From Chloroflexota bacterium (GTDB lineage: Bacteria; Chloroflexota; Limnocylindria; Limnocylindrales; CSP1-4), in contig JAJYNJ010000076.1 of assembly GCA_021786385.1 (NCBI GenBank), positions 1 to 64,000 of the forward strand: a DNA stretch of 64,000 nt, read 5' to 3'. How positions within the stretch are numbered: position 1 is the stretch's first letter; each line of letters starts with the position of its first letter. Of the stretch, positions 35,882 through 45,755 are shown piece by piece. The position numbers and the translations under genes are program-made. The notes under the pieces are model-generated. The model saw nothing but the letters and a program-made list of their open reading frames with translations, had not been told where the DNA came from and ran no database searches.

Positions 35882-36752
35882 TCATCCCTCCACCAGCCCC
35901 GCCCGGGCGAGCGCCTCGGTGGTGGCCCGCGCGTAGCGGCGGGTGACCTCCACCGAGGAGTGCCCGAGATAACGGGAGACCTCCTCAAGGGGCATGCCGT
36001 GGTTGACGAGCAAGGTGGCGGTGGCATGGCGGATGCGGTGGGCGCCGAAGGTGGGGAGCGTGCCCCCGCCGTTCCGATACCGGCGGCGCAGCATCAGGGA
36101 GAGCGAGTTTCTGGTCAGGGGTGCGGGGCCCTGGCCGCGATGCGCGGAGAGGCAGACAAACCCAGGATCGAAGGTGGCGTCGCCCAGCAACGCAGCTCGA
36201 CCGCCTTCGAGATAGGCCGCGAGGGCGCGGGCGCTCTCCGGATGGAGCGCCACCTCCAAGGTCTTGCCGCCCTTGCCCCGCCGGAACAGGAGCACCCCAT
36301 GGGCGAGGTCGAGATCCTCGATCCGCAATAGGCGCACCGCCGAGCTTCTGGCGGCGGTCGTTTTCAGCACCGAGACGATCGCCTGATCACGCAGCTCGAG
36401 TGGCCCCTCCCCCGCGCAGCCCCGCTCGAGTGCGGCGAGATCGGCGCGGGGGGCCGACTTCGGTGGCGTCTCCTCGGACGGCAGCAGCGGATTGAGGCCG
36501 GCCCGCCGGTGGGTGCGCCGGAAGGGGTTGACCGCCAGGATCCCCTCATCGAGGAGCCACAGGCAGAGGGCGCGCAGCGGTCGCATGTACGCGTTCACGG
36601 TGTTGAGCGAGAGTGGCTCCGAGGCACCCCGGGCGAGCGCCCGGATCCGGGCGTCGGGAGCGCCCTTCCAGACCCCGGTGCACTTCGGACGGGTCCGCAG
36701 GTCCGCCACATACGCGGCGAGCGTGAGAAGGTCAAGGGAAGCCGTCGTGGCG
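35882..36752 (-). pseudogene. Tyrosine recombinase/integrase, 5' end removed at the IS insertion
   Basis: TTAARSSAVRLLRIEDLDLAHGVLLFRRGKGGKTLEVALHPES...GAHRIRHATATLLVNHGMPLEEVSRYLGHSSVEVTRRYARATTEALARAG; similarity ends at the IS terminus at 36753. Confidence 0.8.
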
Positions 36753-38196
36753 GTGTGGACGGCCAGCGATTCTGTCACGCGTAATCGGCCAGCGACTTTG
36801 TCACTGTGCCGGGCATGGACAGACGAGCGCGACCCGACCATGACCGACGACCCGAGCAGCGACAGGAGGTGCTGGTACACCTCGCCGACGGGACCCTGTC
36901 CCTCGAGCAAGGGGCGGCCATCCTGGACCGCTCCACGCGCCAGGTGCGCCGCTTGCTGGCGGCCTATGCGCGCGAGGGGCCGGCCGCCCTGCGCCACGGG
37001 AACGCCGGCCGGGCACCCGCCAACCGGATCGAGCCTGTCCTCCGCGAGCGCCTGGTGGGGCTTGCCTCGAGCACCGATGCCGGGGTCAACCGGGCCCATC
37101 TGGCCGAGCTGCTCGCCGAGCGCGAGGGGATCGCGGTGGCGGAGCGGACGTTGCGGCGGATCCTTGCCGAGGCGGGGCTGCCGGCCGCGCACGTCCATCG
37201 GCCGCCCCGCCACCGCAGCCGCCGGGAGCGCCTGCCGCGGGCCCGGATGCTCCTGCAGACCGACGGCTCGCGCCATCACTGGTTCGGAGCGGAACGGCCC
37301 TTCGCGACGCTCGTCGGGACCATCGACGACGCCACGAGCAGGGTAACTGGGGCCATCTTCCGGGATGCCGAGGATGCCGCAGGCTACTTCACCGTGCTGG
37401 CCGGAGACGAGCGCGGACTATGGGCTGCCCTCAGACCCTCTCCAGCGATCGGCACGGGATCTTCGTGCGCCAGTCGGACCGCCCGCCCACGCTCACCGAG
37501 CAACTCACCGGCAAACGCACGCTCACGCAGGTGGGACGGGCCCTCGAAGAGGCCGGTATCGGCTGGCTGGCGGCCGGCTCGGCACAGGCGAAGGGTCGCG
37601 TGGAGCGCCTGTGGGGCACCCTCCAGGACCGCCTGCTCGTCGAGCTGCGCCTCGAGACGATCACCACGATCGGCGAGGCGAACGCTTTCCTGCCTGGCTT
37701 CCTGCTGCGCCACAACGCCCGCTTCGCGGTGCCCCCGGCCGATCCCGAGCCGGCCTGGCGGGCCTGGCCGGCGGGCCTCGCGGCCGAGAGCGTCTTCTGC
37801 TTCCACTATCCCCGCCGGGTGGCCCGCGATGCCACCGTGAGCTCCGGGCGAAGGCGCGCTCGCCCTGCCCCGTCGACACGACGGACGCGGCTGGGCCGGC
37901 TGCGCGATCGTGCTCGAAGAACGCCTCGACGGCTCGCTCTGGGCGCGCCACGAGGGCCGCCCCTACCCGCTCGTCGAGGTCCCCGCAGCGCCTGCGCTAC
38001 TCCGGGCCCGCCATCTCTCGCGCCGCAGCGAGGGACGGCCCGACGTGCCTCTCAGCGTGCCCGACCCGGAGCCTGGCCCGTCTACGGAACCCACCAAACG
38101 CTGGCGTCCAGGCCTCGATCACCCTTGGCGGCGCTGAGGAAACCGGAGGACAGAATCGCTGGCCGAAACATGGCCAGAATCGCTGGCCGTCGACAC
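36753..38196 (+). mobile_element. ISNCY-like insertion sequence with bipartite terminal inverted repeats
   Basis: Left GTGTGGACGGCCAGCGATTCTGTCACGCGTAATCGGCCAGCGACTTTGTCAC; right end (rc) GTGTCGACGGCCAGCGATTCTGGCCATGTTTCGGCCAGCGATTCTGTCC. Each end carries two CGGCCAGCGAYTYTG boxes. Confidence 0.8.
36806..38137 (+). pseudogene. ISNCY-like DDE transposase, broken by two frameshifts
   Basis: LADGTLSLEQGAAILDRSTRQVRRLLAAYAREGPAALRHGNAGR...MLLQTDGSRHHWFG...LVGTIDDATSRVTGAIFRDAEDAAGYF, then SSDRHGIFVRQSDRPPTLTEQLTGKRTLTQVGRALEEAGIGWLAAGSAQAKGRVERLWGTLQDRL, then EERLDGSLWARHEGR in a third frame. Confidence 0.8.
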
Positions 38197-38362
38197 GCTG
38201 CACCAACGGCCCTTGACCGATCCCGCCCCCAGGCGTACCACTCCACGTGGGCGGGGTGGACTCCCCCGATTGGAGCACGGCTCGCCTCGGGCGTCGAGCC
38301 CCCGCCCATCTCGCCCAACCTGCGCCGCCGGCACGCACGGGCGGAGCAGGCGGGGCGCCCGC

Positions 38363-38716
38363 TCAGCAGGTAGCGTGGAGGACCGCGTACACGTCCGCTG
38401 GCTCGAGCGTCGCGAGCAGGCGGCAGGCGTCGCCGGTAGGGAGGGCAACGATGACGATCCCGCGTCGCGCCGCCTCCGCGTGCACCTCCGGGGCGATAGG
38501 TAGCCCGCCCTCCGCGCCCGTGCCGACGATGAGCCGCCCGCCTCCCCAGGGGATCTCCTCGGCGAGCGAGAGAGGCGTGTGCCCGTACCGCTCACGGAGA
38601 GCTTTCGAGCGCCCCTTGCGGCGACGCCGGATGCGGCCGGCGTCGATGACCACGTCGTGGGCGTAGCGGGCGCCCTCGATCTCGAGTGTCCCGAACGCGA
38701 CCAGTTTCGCCCGCAC
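38363..38716 (-). CDS. Mth938-like (DUF498) domain protein
   Basis: LVAFGTLEIEGARYAHDVVIDAGRIRRRRKGRSKALRERYGHTPLSLAEEIPWGGGRLIVGTGAEGGLPIAPEVHAEAARRGIVIVALPTGDACRLL. Confidence 0.75.
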   Translation of the reverse strand: MRAKLVAFGTLEIEGARYAHDVVIDAGRIRRRRKGRSKALRERYGHTPLSLAEEIPWGGGRLIVGTGAEGGLPIAPEVHAEAARRGIVIVALPTGDACRLLATLEPADVYAVLHATC

Positions 38717-39194
38717 GAGCAGAGTCTCCCACGCGCGTCGACGAAGCGCGCTGCATGGGGCTGGTCGAGGACCGCCGTCTGTTCCTCGTCGGAGAGTGCC
38801 AGCGGAGAGCGCCCACGGGCCCGAGGGGTCGCAGGTGGCCGCGGCCACCTGCGACGATACGCCCTGCGCCCGGCTGACACCCGGTGTTCACGGGCGGGAG
38901 AGCGCCTCACCCGATCCTGGCAGAGAGGGCTGCTACGGGTCGTCCTCTCACCCGCCATCGCCTGAGCCGCGCTTCACGAGGAGCACCAGCGGTAGAACCA
39001 TGACCGACGTGCACTTTGGTCACGACGGCATCGGGCAGTGGTTTCGAAGGTACTCGTACGCACATGGCCACGGACACCGGTAGTGGGAATGAAAGCGAGC
39101 TCATCCGCGGGGGATACCTTTGGGGTGCGCCCCTCCCACACCGCGATGAGCGCAGCCGGCACGTCGGCCGCGGAGACGACGAGGTGGGTTCACA

Positions 39195-39228
39195 GGCGGG
39201 GGTGTCGACCTGGCGGGGGTGTCGACCT
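39195..39228. repeat. Perfect 17-bp tandem duplication (GGCGGGGGTGTCGACCT x2)
   Basis: 39195-39211 and 39212-39228 identical. Confidence 0.9.
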
Positions 39229-39364
39229 CGTGCGGCATCCATCTGGTGGGTTCGACGCGGATCTGCACTGCGTCAACGCGCCGCGGTTCTGAGCGTTCGA
39301 CCGGGCACCTGCCCTGCGCCCTCGAGAGGGGCGGGCGAGTCCGCCCCACGTGCAGCAACTCGCC

Positions 39365-40018
39365 CTACCAATCGCCGATCACGACACCCAGACGACCGGG
39401 GCCGTGCACGCCGATCGAGATGTCGCCCTCGATGTCGGCGCTGCGACTGGGCCCGCTGACGAGGTTCACCGTCGAAGGCAGGCCGCCGTGCTCTGCCGCG
39501 TACGCCGAGAGGAGACGCAGCCCCTCGGGCACACCTTGCACGATCTGCCCGGGGCGCAGGAGGCACAGGTGCGCCGGCGGCAGCAGACTCGGCAGACGGC
39601 CGGTGCCGGCAGTCGCGTAGAGCGCGAGCGTTCCTGTCTCAGCGACCGCCCAGGCACAGGCGGTGATCCCCAAGACGCTCGTCGCGCTCGCTTCGCGGAG
39701 CCGAGCGCGCGCGACGGCGAGAGACTCCGCATTGGGCCGCCAGGGCACATACTCCGTCCCCAGCTCGGCAAGAAGCCCTGGCAGATCGAGTGAGCCGAGC
39801 TCGTCGGTCGCCCAGGCCACGACGTGCGGGACGCCAGCCTCGGACGATCGGTCGCCGGTCAGCTCCCTGACTGCCTCAACGATCCGTCGCCGCACGTCGG
39901 CGCGTCCTCCAGGTGCCAACCAGGCCGCGCCACCGAGCGTGCGGACGCGCTCGGTGAACTGGGCGACGAGTTGCTCAGTGGCCGGTGACGGCTCCGTCGG
40001 CGCTGCACGGTGCGGCAT
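39365..40018 (-). CDS. lutC: L-lactate utilization protein LutC (LUD domain)
   Basis: ITACAWAVAETGTLALYATAGTGRLPSLLPPAHLCLLRPGQIVQ...NLVSGPSRSADIEGDISIGVHGPGRLGVVI. Confidence 0.9.
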   Translation of the reverse strand: MPHRAAPTEPSPATEQLVAQFTERVRTLGGAAWLAPGGRADVRRRIVEAVRELTGDRSSEAGVPHVVAWATDELGSLDLPGLLAELGTEYVPWRPNAESLAVARARLREASATSVLGITACAWAVAETGTLALYATAGTGRLPSLLPPAHLCLLRPGQIVQGVPEGLRLLSAYAAEHGGLPSTVNLVSGPSRSADIEGDISIGVHGPGRLGVVIGDW

Positions 40019-41625
40019 CACGGCACGTTCCGTTCGGTGCGCTCGGGCGCGCGCGTCGCCCCGTCGGCCGCCGGCGCAGCAGGCCGTTCGCCCGCTGGAG
40101 CCTGCGCGAGCGCCGATGGGTCGGTCCCGGGCACTGCAGGGGCGAGGGTTGACCTGCCGGTCGAACCGTCTGACCGACCCCGGTGCCTCCCCCACCACTC
40201 GTGGAACGTTTCACGCGCCACAGGCGGCGCGTCGCGGGTGGCCAGCCAGCCGCCCAGGAGCCCCGGGGCGGGCAGATAACGGGGCACGGGTCCGAGCCTC
40301 CCCTTGCGGAGGTAGGCACGCTGGCCGAGCCGCGCCAGGCGGACGGTGCGTCGATAGCCACCTGGGCTCGCCCACAGATGGGACCAGAGCGCGACGGTGA
40401 AGCGCTGACTGGCTGGTTCGATCTGGCGCCGGACCTGCATCACCCGCAGCGAGAGGATGTGGTGCGGCAGGTCGATCGTCATCGGGCAGGCGTCGCGACA
40501 GGCGTAGCACAGCGAGCAGGCCGACTTGGGCAGCTCGGGAGCATGCTCGATGCCACCGAGCAGCGGGGTTAGGACGACGCCGATCGGACCGGAGTAGATG
40601 CTCCCATAGGCATGGCCGCCGATCGTGCGGAAGACTGGGCAGACGTTGAGGCAAGCGCCGCAGCGGATGCAGGTGAGGACGTCCTCGAACTCGCTGCCCA
40701 GGAGCTCGCGCCGTGCATTGTCCAGGAGGATCAGGTGGAACTCTTCGGGCCCGTCGAGTTCCTCCTCCCGCCTGGGTCCGCTGATCAAGCTGACGTACGT
40801 CGTCAGGCGCTGGCCGGTCCCGCTCAGAGGAGCCTGCTGGAGGACGAGACCGAGATCCTCCCACGTCGCAAGGACCTTGTCGACGCCCACCACGGCGATG
40901 TGCACGGGCGGCAAGGACGTCGACATCCGCCCGTTCCCCTCGTTCGTGATCAGGACGAGCGTGCCCGTCTCGGCAACCAGGTAGTTGCCTCCCGAGATCC
41001 CGATGTCGGCGGCCAGGAACGCTTCGCGCAGCTGGCGTCGGGCGAAGGCCGTCAGCGCGGGCGTGCTGTCATCGGCGGGGGGTGCGGCGGCCGCGCTCCG
41101 CGCCTCTCGGTCGAAGATCTCCCGGATCTGGCCACGCGTCTTGTGCGCGGCGGGGACGATGATGTGCGACGGCCGCTCGTGCGCGAGCTGGATGATGTAC
41201 TCCCCGAGATCGGTCTCGCGCACGTGCAGCCCGGCCGCCTCCAGGCGGGCGTTGAGCTCCACCTCCTCGGTCGCCATCGATTTCGACTTGACGACGCGCC
41301 GCGCCCCGCGTCTGCGGGCCACGTCGAGCACGTATCGGGCGACCTCGTCCGGGCCTGCCGCACGCACGACATACCCGCCGTGGGCCTCGACGTTGCGGGT
41401 GCACTCCGCCAGCAGCTCATCCAGGCGCGCCACCGAGGCTCGCTTCGCCGCCCGTGCGGCGTCACGCAGCTCGCCGCCCCGCGCGTAGCCAGCGTACGCG
41501 GCGTCACGCTGTGCGGCGAGGTTGTGCGTGCTGCGGGAGATCGCACCCTGCAGCGTCGTATCGGCGAGGGCATGCGCGAGCCGCGCCTTCCACGGCGTGC
41601 CCGGTGGCGGCAAGACGCCCGGCAT
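40018..41625 (-). CDS. lutB: L-lactate utilization iron-sulfur protein LutB
   Basis: LUD domain (VAETGTLVLITNEGNGRMSTSLPPVHIAVVG...LISGPRREEELDGPEEFHLILLDN) plus two 4Fe-4S motifs (CIRCGACLNVCPVF, CSLCYACRDACPM). Confidence 0.93.
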   Translation of the reverse strand: MPGVLPPPGTPWKARLAHALADTTLQGAISRSTHNLAAQRDAAYAGYARGGELRDAARAAKRASVARLDELLAECTRNVEAHGGYVVRAAGPDEVARYVLDVARRRGARRVVKSKSMATEEVELNARLEAAGLHVRETDLGEYIIQLAHERPSHIIVPAAHKTRGQIREIFDREARSAAAAPPADDSTPALTAFARRQLREAFLAADIGISGGNYLVAETGTLVLITNEGNGRMSTSLPPVHIAVVGVDKVLATWEDLGLVLQQAPLSGTGQRLTTYVSLISGPRREEELDGPEEFHLILLDNARRELLGSEFEDVLTCIRCGACLNVCPVFRTIGGHAYGSIYSGPIGVVLTPLLGGIEHAPELPKSACSLCYACRDACPMTIDLPHHILSLRVMQVRRQIEPASQRFTVALWSHLWASPGGYRRTVRLARLGQRAYLRKGRLGPVPRYLPAPGLLGGWLATRDAPPVARETFHEWWGRHRGRSDGSTGRSTLAPAVPGTDPSALAQAPAGERPAAPAADGATRAPERTERNVP

Positions 41626-42536
41626 CAGCCCTCCCCTCCCCGAGCCTCGGCGGCCCGCGCGATCCCGAGCGGCGTGAGCTCGCCCTGGTCGGCGAGGTCG
41701 ACGAGCTCCGCGACATGGAGCACGGGGTAGGTGTCCCCTGCGCGCTGCAACCGGCCCCCCAGTTGCAGCAGGCAGCCCAAGTCCGCGCTGACGAGGCACG
41801 CCGCGCCGTCGGCGCGCGGCGTCGCCAGCGCCTGCAGTTTCGTGTCCGCCATCGCTGCAGAGAGCTCAGGCTCGGACAGGGCGAACGTACCGCCGAAACC
41901 ACAGCACTGGTCTGCGTCAGGGAGCTCGTGCCCGGCCGCACCGGCAGCTTCGAGCACGTGGATCGGTGGCTCGGTGACCTGCAGCAGGCGGCGCATATGG
42001 CATCCCGTGTGCCAGGCAACCGGCACCGGCCCAACCGTATCCGGCCCCGGCTGGGTGGCCGTCGGTGCGGTTGAACCCTCCGCCGGGTTGGAGTTGACCC
42101 GAGCGACGTCACGCTCGAGCCAGACGCTCAGCTCGACGACCCGTCGGGCAAGCGACTCCGCGCGACGACGCCAGCGTTGGGCGGTCGCCCGCGCCGCGCC
42201 GCGATCCAGCGCGTCGCGCTCGAGGAGATCGGGCAGCTCGTGCGACACCATCGCCGCGCACGACCCGGACAGCGCGATGACCGGGACGTCCGCCACCGCC
42301 GCCGCATCGCCCGGGGTCGCTTGCTCGAAGGCGCGCACGAGCTGGCGTCCCATCGCGGCGGCCTCCTTGTGATGCCCCGCGTTGAAGGCGAACTGGCCAC
42401 AGCAGGTCTGTGCCATGGGGAACTCGACCGCGAGGCCGCGTCGCTCGAGCAGCCGCACCGCGGCGATGCCCACTCGCGGCCGGAAGAGGTCGACCATGCA
42501 GGTCACGAACAGCTGCACGCGGGGCGTCTGCGGCAT
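41625..42536 (-). CDS. lutA: L-lactate utilization (Fe)-S oxidoreductase LutA
   Basis: VQLFVTCMVDLFRPRVGIAAVRLLERRG...TCCGQFAFNAGH...WHTGCHMRRLL...ADQCCGFGGTFAL. Confidence 0.93.
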   Translation of the reverse strand: MPQTPRVQLFVTCMVDLFRPRVGIAAVRLLERRGLAVEFPMAQTCCGQFAFNAGHHKEAAAMGRQLVRAFEQATPGDAAAVADVPVIALSGSCAAMVSHELPDLLERDALDRGAARATAQRWRRRAESLARRVVELSVWLERDVARVNSNPAEGSTAPTATQPGPDTVGPVPVAWHTGCHMRRLLQVTEPPIHVLEAAGAAGHELPDADQCCGFGGTFALSEPELSAAMADTKLQALATPRADGAACLVSADLGCLLQLGGRLQRAGDTYPVLHVAELVDLADQGELTPLGIARAAEARGGEG

Positions 42537-42607
42537 CTCAGGATCCCTCCAGCTCCGCCGCGGGTGCTGCCGCCAGAGCGTCCGACTGACGCGCCATCAA
42601 CTCACCG

Positions 42608-43828
42608 TCATCCCCAGCCGGCTGCTGCCCCGCCGGCACGTGCGGCCGCACGCTGCTCCGCCTCGCCACTCACGAGATATGCCTGGAACGGATCCGCGGG
42701 AAGCCCGCGCTCGACGCGCAGGCGCGCGAGTGCCGGCCGCACGTCAGTCGCAAAGGCGTCGGCCAGCACACGGTTCGCCTCCAGGACGTCGCCCGCCGCC
42801 TGGGCCGCGACCAACGCCTCACGGTCCACGAGCAACGCCTTTGCGAACGCTTCCTGCAGGTTCATGACCGAGCGGATCATTGCCGGCAACTTCGGCTCGA
42901 TGTTGTGGCATTGATCGATCATGTACACGGTTTCGCGCGCACACCGCTGCGCCACCGGATCGCCGTCGTCGCGCATCGCGTTGACGAGCTCGTGGGCGAT
43001 CCGGAAGAGCTGGTACGGATCGATGCTGCCGAGCATCAGGTCGTCATCGCCGTATTTCTTGTCGTTGAGGTCGAACCCACCCAGGCGACCCTCCGCAAGG
43101 AGGATCGCCACGATCTGCTCGATGTTGACCCCCATTGCGTGATGGCCGATGTCGACGCAGACCATCGCGCGGTCTCCCACGAGTCGGGAGACCGACAGCG
43201 CCTGACCCCAGTCCTGGACGTCCGTCGAGTAGAAGGCCGGCTCGTACAATTTGTATTCGAGGAAGAGGCGGGCCCCTTCGGGTAGATGCGGATAGATCTC
43301 GCGGAGTCCGGCGACGAGACGGTGCCGCCGCCAGCGCAGGTCGTCCTGCCCCGGATAGTTGGTCCCATCGCCGAGCCACACCTTGACGACGCGCGACCCG
43401 ATCTCGGCGGCGATTTCGCAGCATTCGACGATCGCAGCGACGGCCTTGGCGCGGGCGGCCGGCGAAGGGTGACAGAGGGAGCCCAGCATGTAGTCCTCAT
43501 CCTGGAACGTGTTGCTGTTGATCCCTCCGATGAGGAGCCCACGGTCCGCTGCGTACGCGGCGAGAGATGCGAAGTCGTCGACACGATCCCACGGAATGTG
43601 CAGGGCGACCGTCCCGGCGATGCCCGTGTAGCGCTTGACGGTGGCAGCGTCGTCGATCTTTTCGAAGACCGTCCGTGGCACGCCGGGCTGGGGGAACACG
43701 CGGAACCGGGTCCCGGTGTTCACGAAGCCCCACGACGGCAGCTCGACGGTCAACCCGTCGACCGCCCAGGCGATGCGGTCATCGAGCGGGGCCGATGTGG
43801 GCTGCGCGATGGATGGGTCAAGGGCCAT
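42608..43828 (-). CDS. rhaI: L-rhamnose isomerase, RhaI type
   Basis: WAVDGLTVELPSWGFVNTGTRFRVFPQPGVPRTVFEKIDDAATVKRYTG...HIPWDRVDD...INSNTFQDEDYMLGSLCHP...VCVDIGHHAMGVNIEQIVAILL; AGGAG 8 bp before ATG. Confidence 0.9.
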   Translation of the reverse strand: MALDPSIAQPTSAPLDDRIAWAVDGLTVELPSWGFVNTGTRFRVFPQPGVPRTVFEKIDDAATVKRYTGIAGTVALHIPWDRVDDFASLAAYAADRGLLIGGINSNTFQDEDYMLGSLCHPSPAARAKAVAAIVECCEIAAEIGSRVVKVWLGDGTNYPGQDDLRWRRHRLVAGLREIYPHLPEGARLFLEYKLYEPAFYSTDVQDWGQALSVSRLVGDRAMVCVDIGHHAMGVNIEQIVAILLAEGRLGGFDLNDKKYGDDDLMLGSIDPYQLFRIAHELVNAMRDDGDPVAQRCARETVYMIDQCHNIEPKLPAMIRSVMNLQEAFAKALLVDREALVAAQAAGDVLEANRVLADAFATDVRPALARLRVERGLPADPFQAYLVSGEAEQRAAARAGGAAAGWG

Positions 43829-43873
43829 GGTTCGCACTCCTCTTGGACAAGATGGCGCCCGACATTTGGTGCC

Positions 43874-45379
43874 CTAGTCCACGGCTGGCGCTGCCGCCGG
43901 CTCGACGCGGTCGCGGAGCAACGCGTCGAAGCGCGTACGCGCCTCGCTCCAGTCGGAGCGCGGCTCGTACACAGTGAACGGAAACGACCGCGCGATCAGC
44001 TCCCGCGCTTCGGAGACACTCGAGAGCTCCCCCAGGGCGATCGCCTGCACGACGAGATTGCCGACCAGCGCCGCCTCGACCGGTCCTGCGCGGACGGGGA
44101 GGCCGGTAGCGTCCGCCGTCAGCTGACACAAGAGCCGATGATTGGCACCGCCGCCCACCACATGGATCCCCTCCACGGGATACCCCACGGCAGCGCCAAG
44201 GTCGCCGACGACACGTGCGTACCGCAGCGCGAGGCTGTCGAGCAACACGCGCAGCAAGGTCCCGGTGTCCGACGGCACCTTCTGGCCGGTCTCGCTGCAG
44301 TACATGCGGACCCGGTCAGGTAGGTCCCCGGGTCGTAGGAAGCGCTCGTCATCGGGGTCGATGAACGCTGTCCAAGGGGGCGCCGCGGCGGCGAGGGCCG
44401 CAAGCTCCTCATACGAGGGCCCGTCGTCGGCCGCCCAGAGGGCTCGACGACTCTCCTGGACGAGCCATAGCCCCATCACGTTGCGCAACAACCGGATCGT
44501 GTGTCCGAAGCCGCCCTCGTTGGTCAAGTTGGCTGCGAACGACGCATCGTTGATGACGGGCGCAGGGACCTCGAGCCCGATCAGCGACCAGGTCCCCGAG
44601 GACAGGAACGCGGTCGTGGGTCCAGCTAACGGCGTCCCCGCGACCGCGGACGCCGTGTCGTGCGAGGCGACAGCGACCACGCGCGACCCCGTCAGTCCCG
44701 TCTCGGCGGCGACATCCGCGCGTACGGGGCCGAGGACAGTGCCGGGTTCAGTCAGCTCGGGCAGGAAATGCGTCGGAATGCCGAGGCGCTCGAGGAGCGG
44801 TCGTGCCCAGGTGTGTGTCCGGCAATCGAGGCACTGGCTGGTGCTGACGTTCGTGTATTCCGCCACCATGCTGCCGGACAAGAAGTGCGCGAACAGGTCG
44901 CCCATCATCAGCAAACGGTCCGCCTGACCCAGCAGTGGATCGTCTGCGCGCACCATCGAGAGCAACTGGTACAACGTGTTGATGGGCATGAATTGGATGC
45001 CCGTCGCGTTGTAGATCTCCGCGCGTGGAACGAGCGCGGCGGCCGCCTCGAGCATCCCGCTCGTGCGTCCATCGCGATAATGAACAGGGTTCGCGAGCAA
45101 GCGGCCGCGCGTGTCGAGCAATCCGAAGTCGACGCCCCACGTGTCGACCCCGACCGCGTCGACCGGCCCTCCCTGGGCCGCGCGGCGGAGCCCCGTGAGC
45201 ACCTCGCCGAAGAGCCGCAGGAAATCCCAGTGCAACGTCCCGCCGACGGCAACCGGTACGTTTGCGAAGCGGTGGGCGTCATCGAGCGAGAGCCGACCTC
45301 CGTCGAAAGTGCCGACTCCTACCCGTCCGCTTTCGGCCCCGAGATCGGCCGCGACGAGCCGCAGCTTCGCCTCAGTCAA
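43874..45379 (-). CDS. rhaB: Rhamnulokinase
   Basis: AADLGAESGRVGVGTFDGGRLSL...VDAVGVDTWGVDFGLLD...TGIQFMPINTLYQL...ASHDTASAVAGTPL...IHVVGGGANHRLLCQLTADATG. Confidence 0.95.
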   Translation of the reverse strand: MTEAKLRLVAADLGAESGRVGVGTFDGGRLSLDDAHRFANVPVAVGGTLHWDFLRLFGEVLTGLRRAAQGGPVDAVGVDTWGVDFGLLDTRGRLLANPVHYRDGRTSGMLEAAAALVPRAEIYNATGIQFMPINTLYQLLSMVRADDPLLGQADRLLMMGDLFAHFLSGSMVAEYTNVSTSQCLDCRTHTWARPLLERLGIPTHFLPELTEPGTVLGPVRADVAAETGLTGSRVVAVASHDTASAVAGTPLAGPTTAFLSSGTWSLIGLEVPAPVINDASFAANLTNEGGFGHTIRLLRNVMGLWLVQESRRALWAADDGPSYEELAALAAAAPPWTAFIDPDDERFLRPGDLPDRVRMYCSETGQKVPSDTGTLLRVLLDSLALRYARVVGDLGAAVGYPVEGIHVVGGGANHRLLCQLTADATGLPVRAGPVEAALVGNLVVQAIALGELSSVSEARELIARSFPFTVYEPRSDWSEARTRFDALLRDRVEPAAAPAVD

Positions 45380-45686
45380 GATGGAACACCTCGTCGAGGC
45401 GCCGATGGAACCCGGTGGCAGGGTCCGTGCACGGATCGATCAGCGTCGTCATCTCGGCCTGCCAACGGGTGTTCGCCTCCGATGCGGCCATCATGCTCCG
45501 GAACCGCTCGAAATCATCCACCTCGAAATAGCCGAAGAGATCCTCGTCGCGCTGGAATATCGAGTAGTTGTGGCAGCCCGCGCGACGAAGCGCTTCGAGC
45601 ATCTCGGGCCAGACCGACGCATGGCGCCGACGGTACTCCTCGGCCTTTCCAGGCAGGAGCCTCATAACGAAGCCGACGCGTTCCAC
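45372..45686 (-). CDS. rhaM: L-rhamnose mutarotase
   Basis: MERVGFVMRLLPGKAEEYRRRHASVWPEMLEALRRAGCHNYSIFQRDEDLFGYFEVDDFERF. Confidence 0.95.
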   Translation of the reverse strand: MERVGFVMRLLPGKAEEYRRRHASVWPEMLEALRRAGCHNYSIFQRDEDLFGYFEVDDFERFRSMMAASEANTRWQAEMTTLIDPCTDPATGFHRRLDEVFHLD

Positions 45687-45755
45687 GAACCTGCCCTCTA
45701 GACGGTCGGCCGACCCGGACGGCGGCGCCGCGCGGGTCGGCCCGACCGAGCGATG

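Noticed and set aside
35882-38196. Integrase next to a tRNA att site
   Set aside because: No tRNA-like sequence or flanking direct repeat could be recognised; integrase is truncated by an IS.
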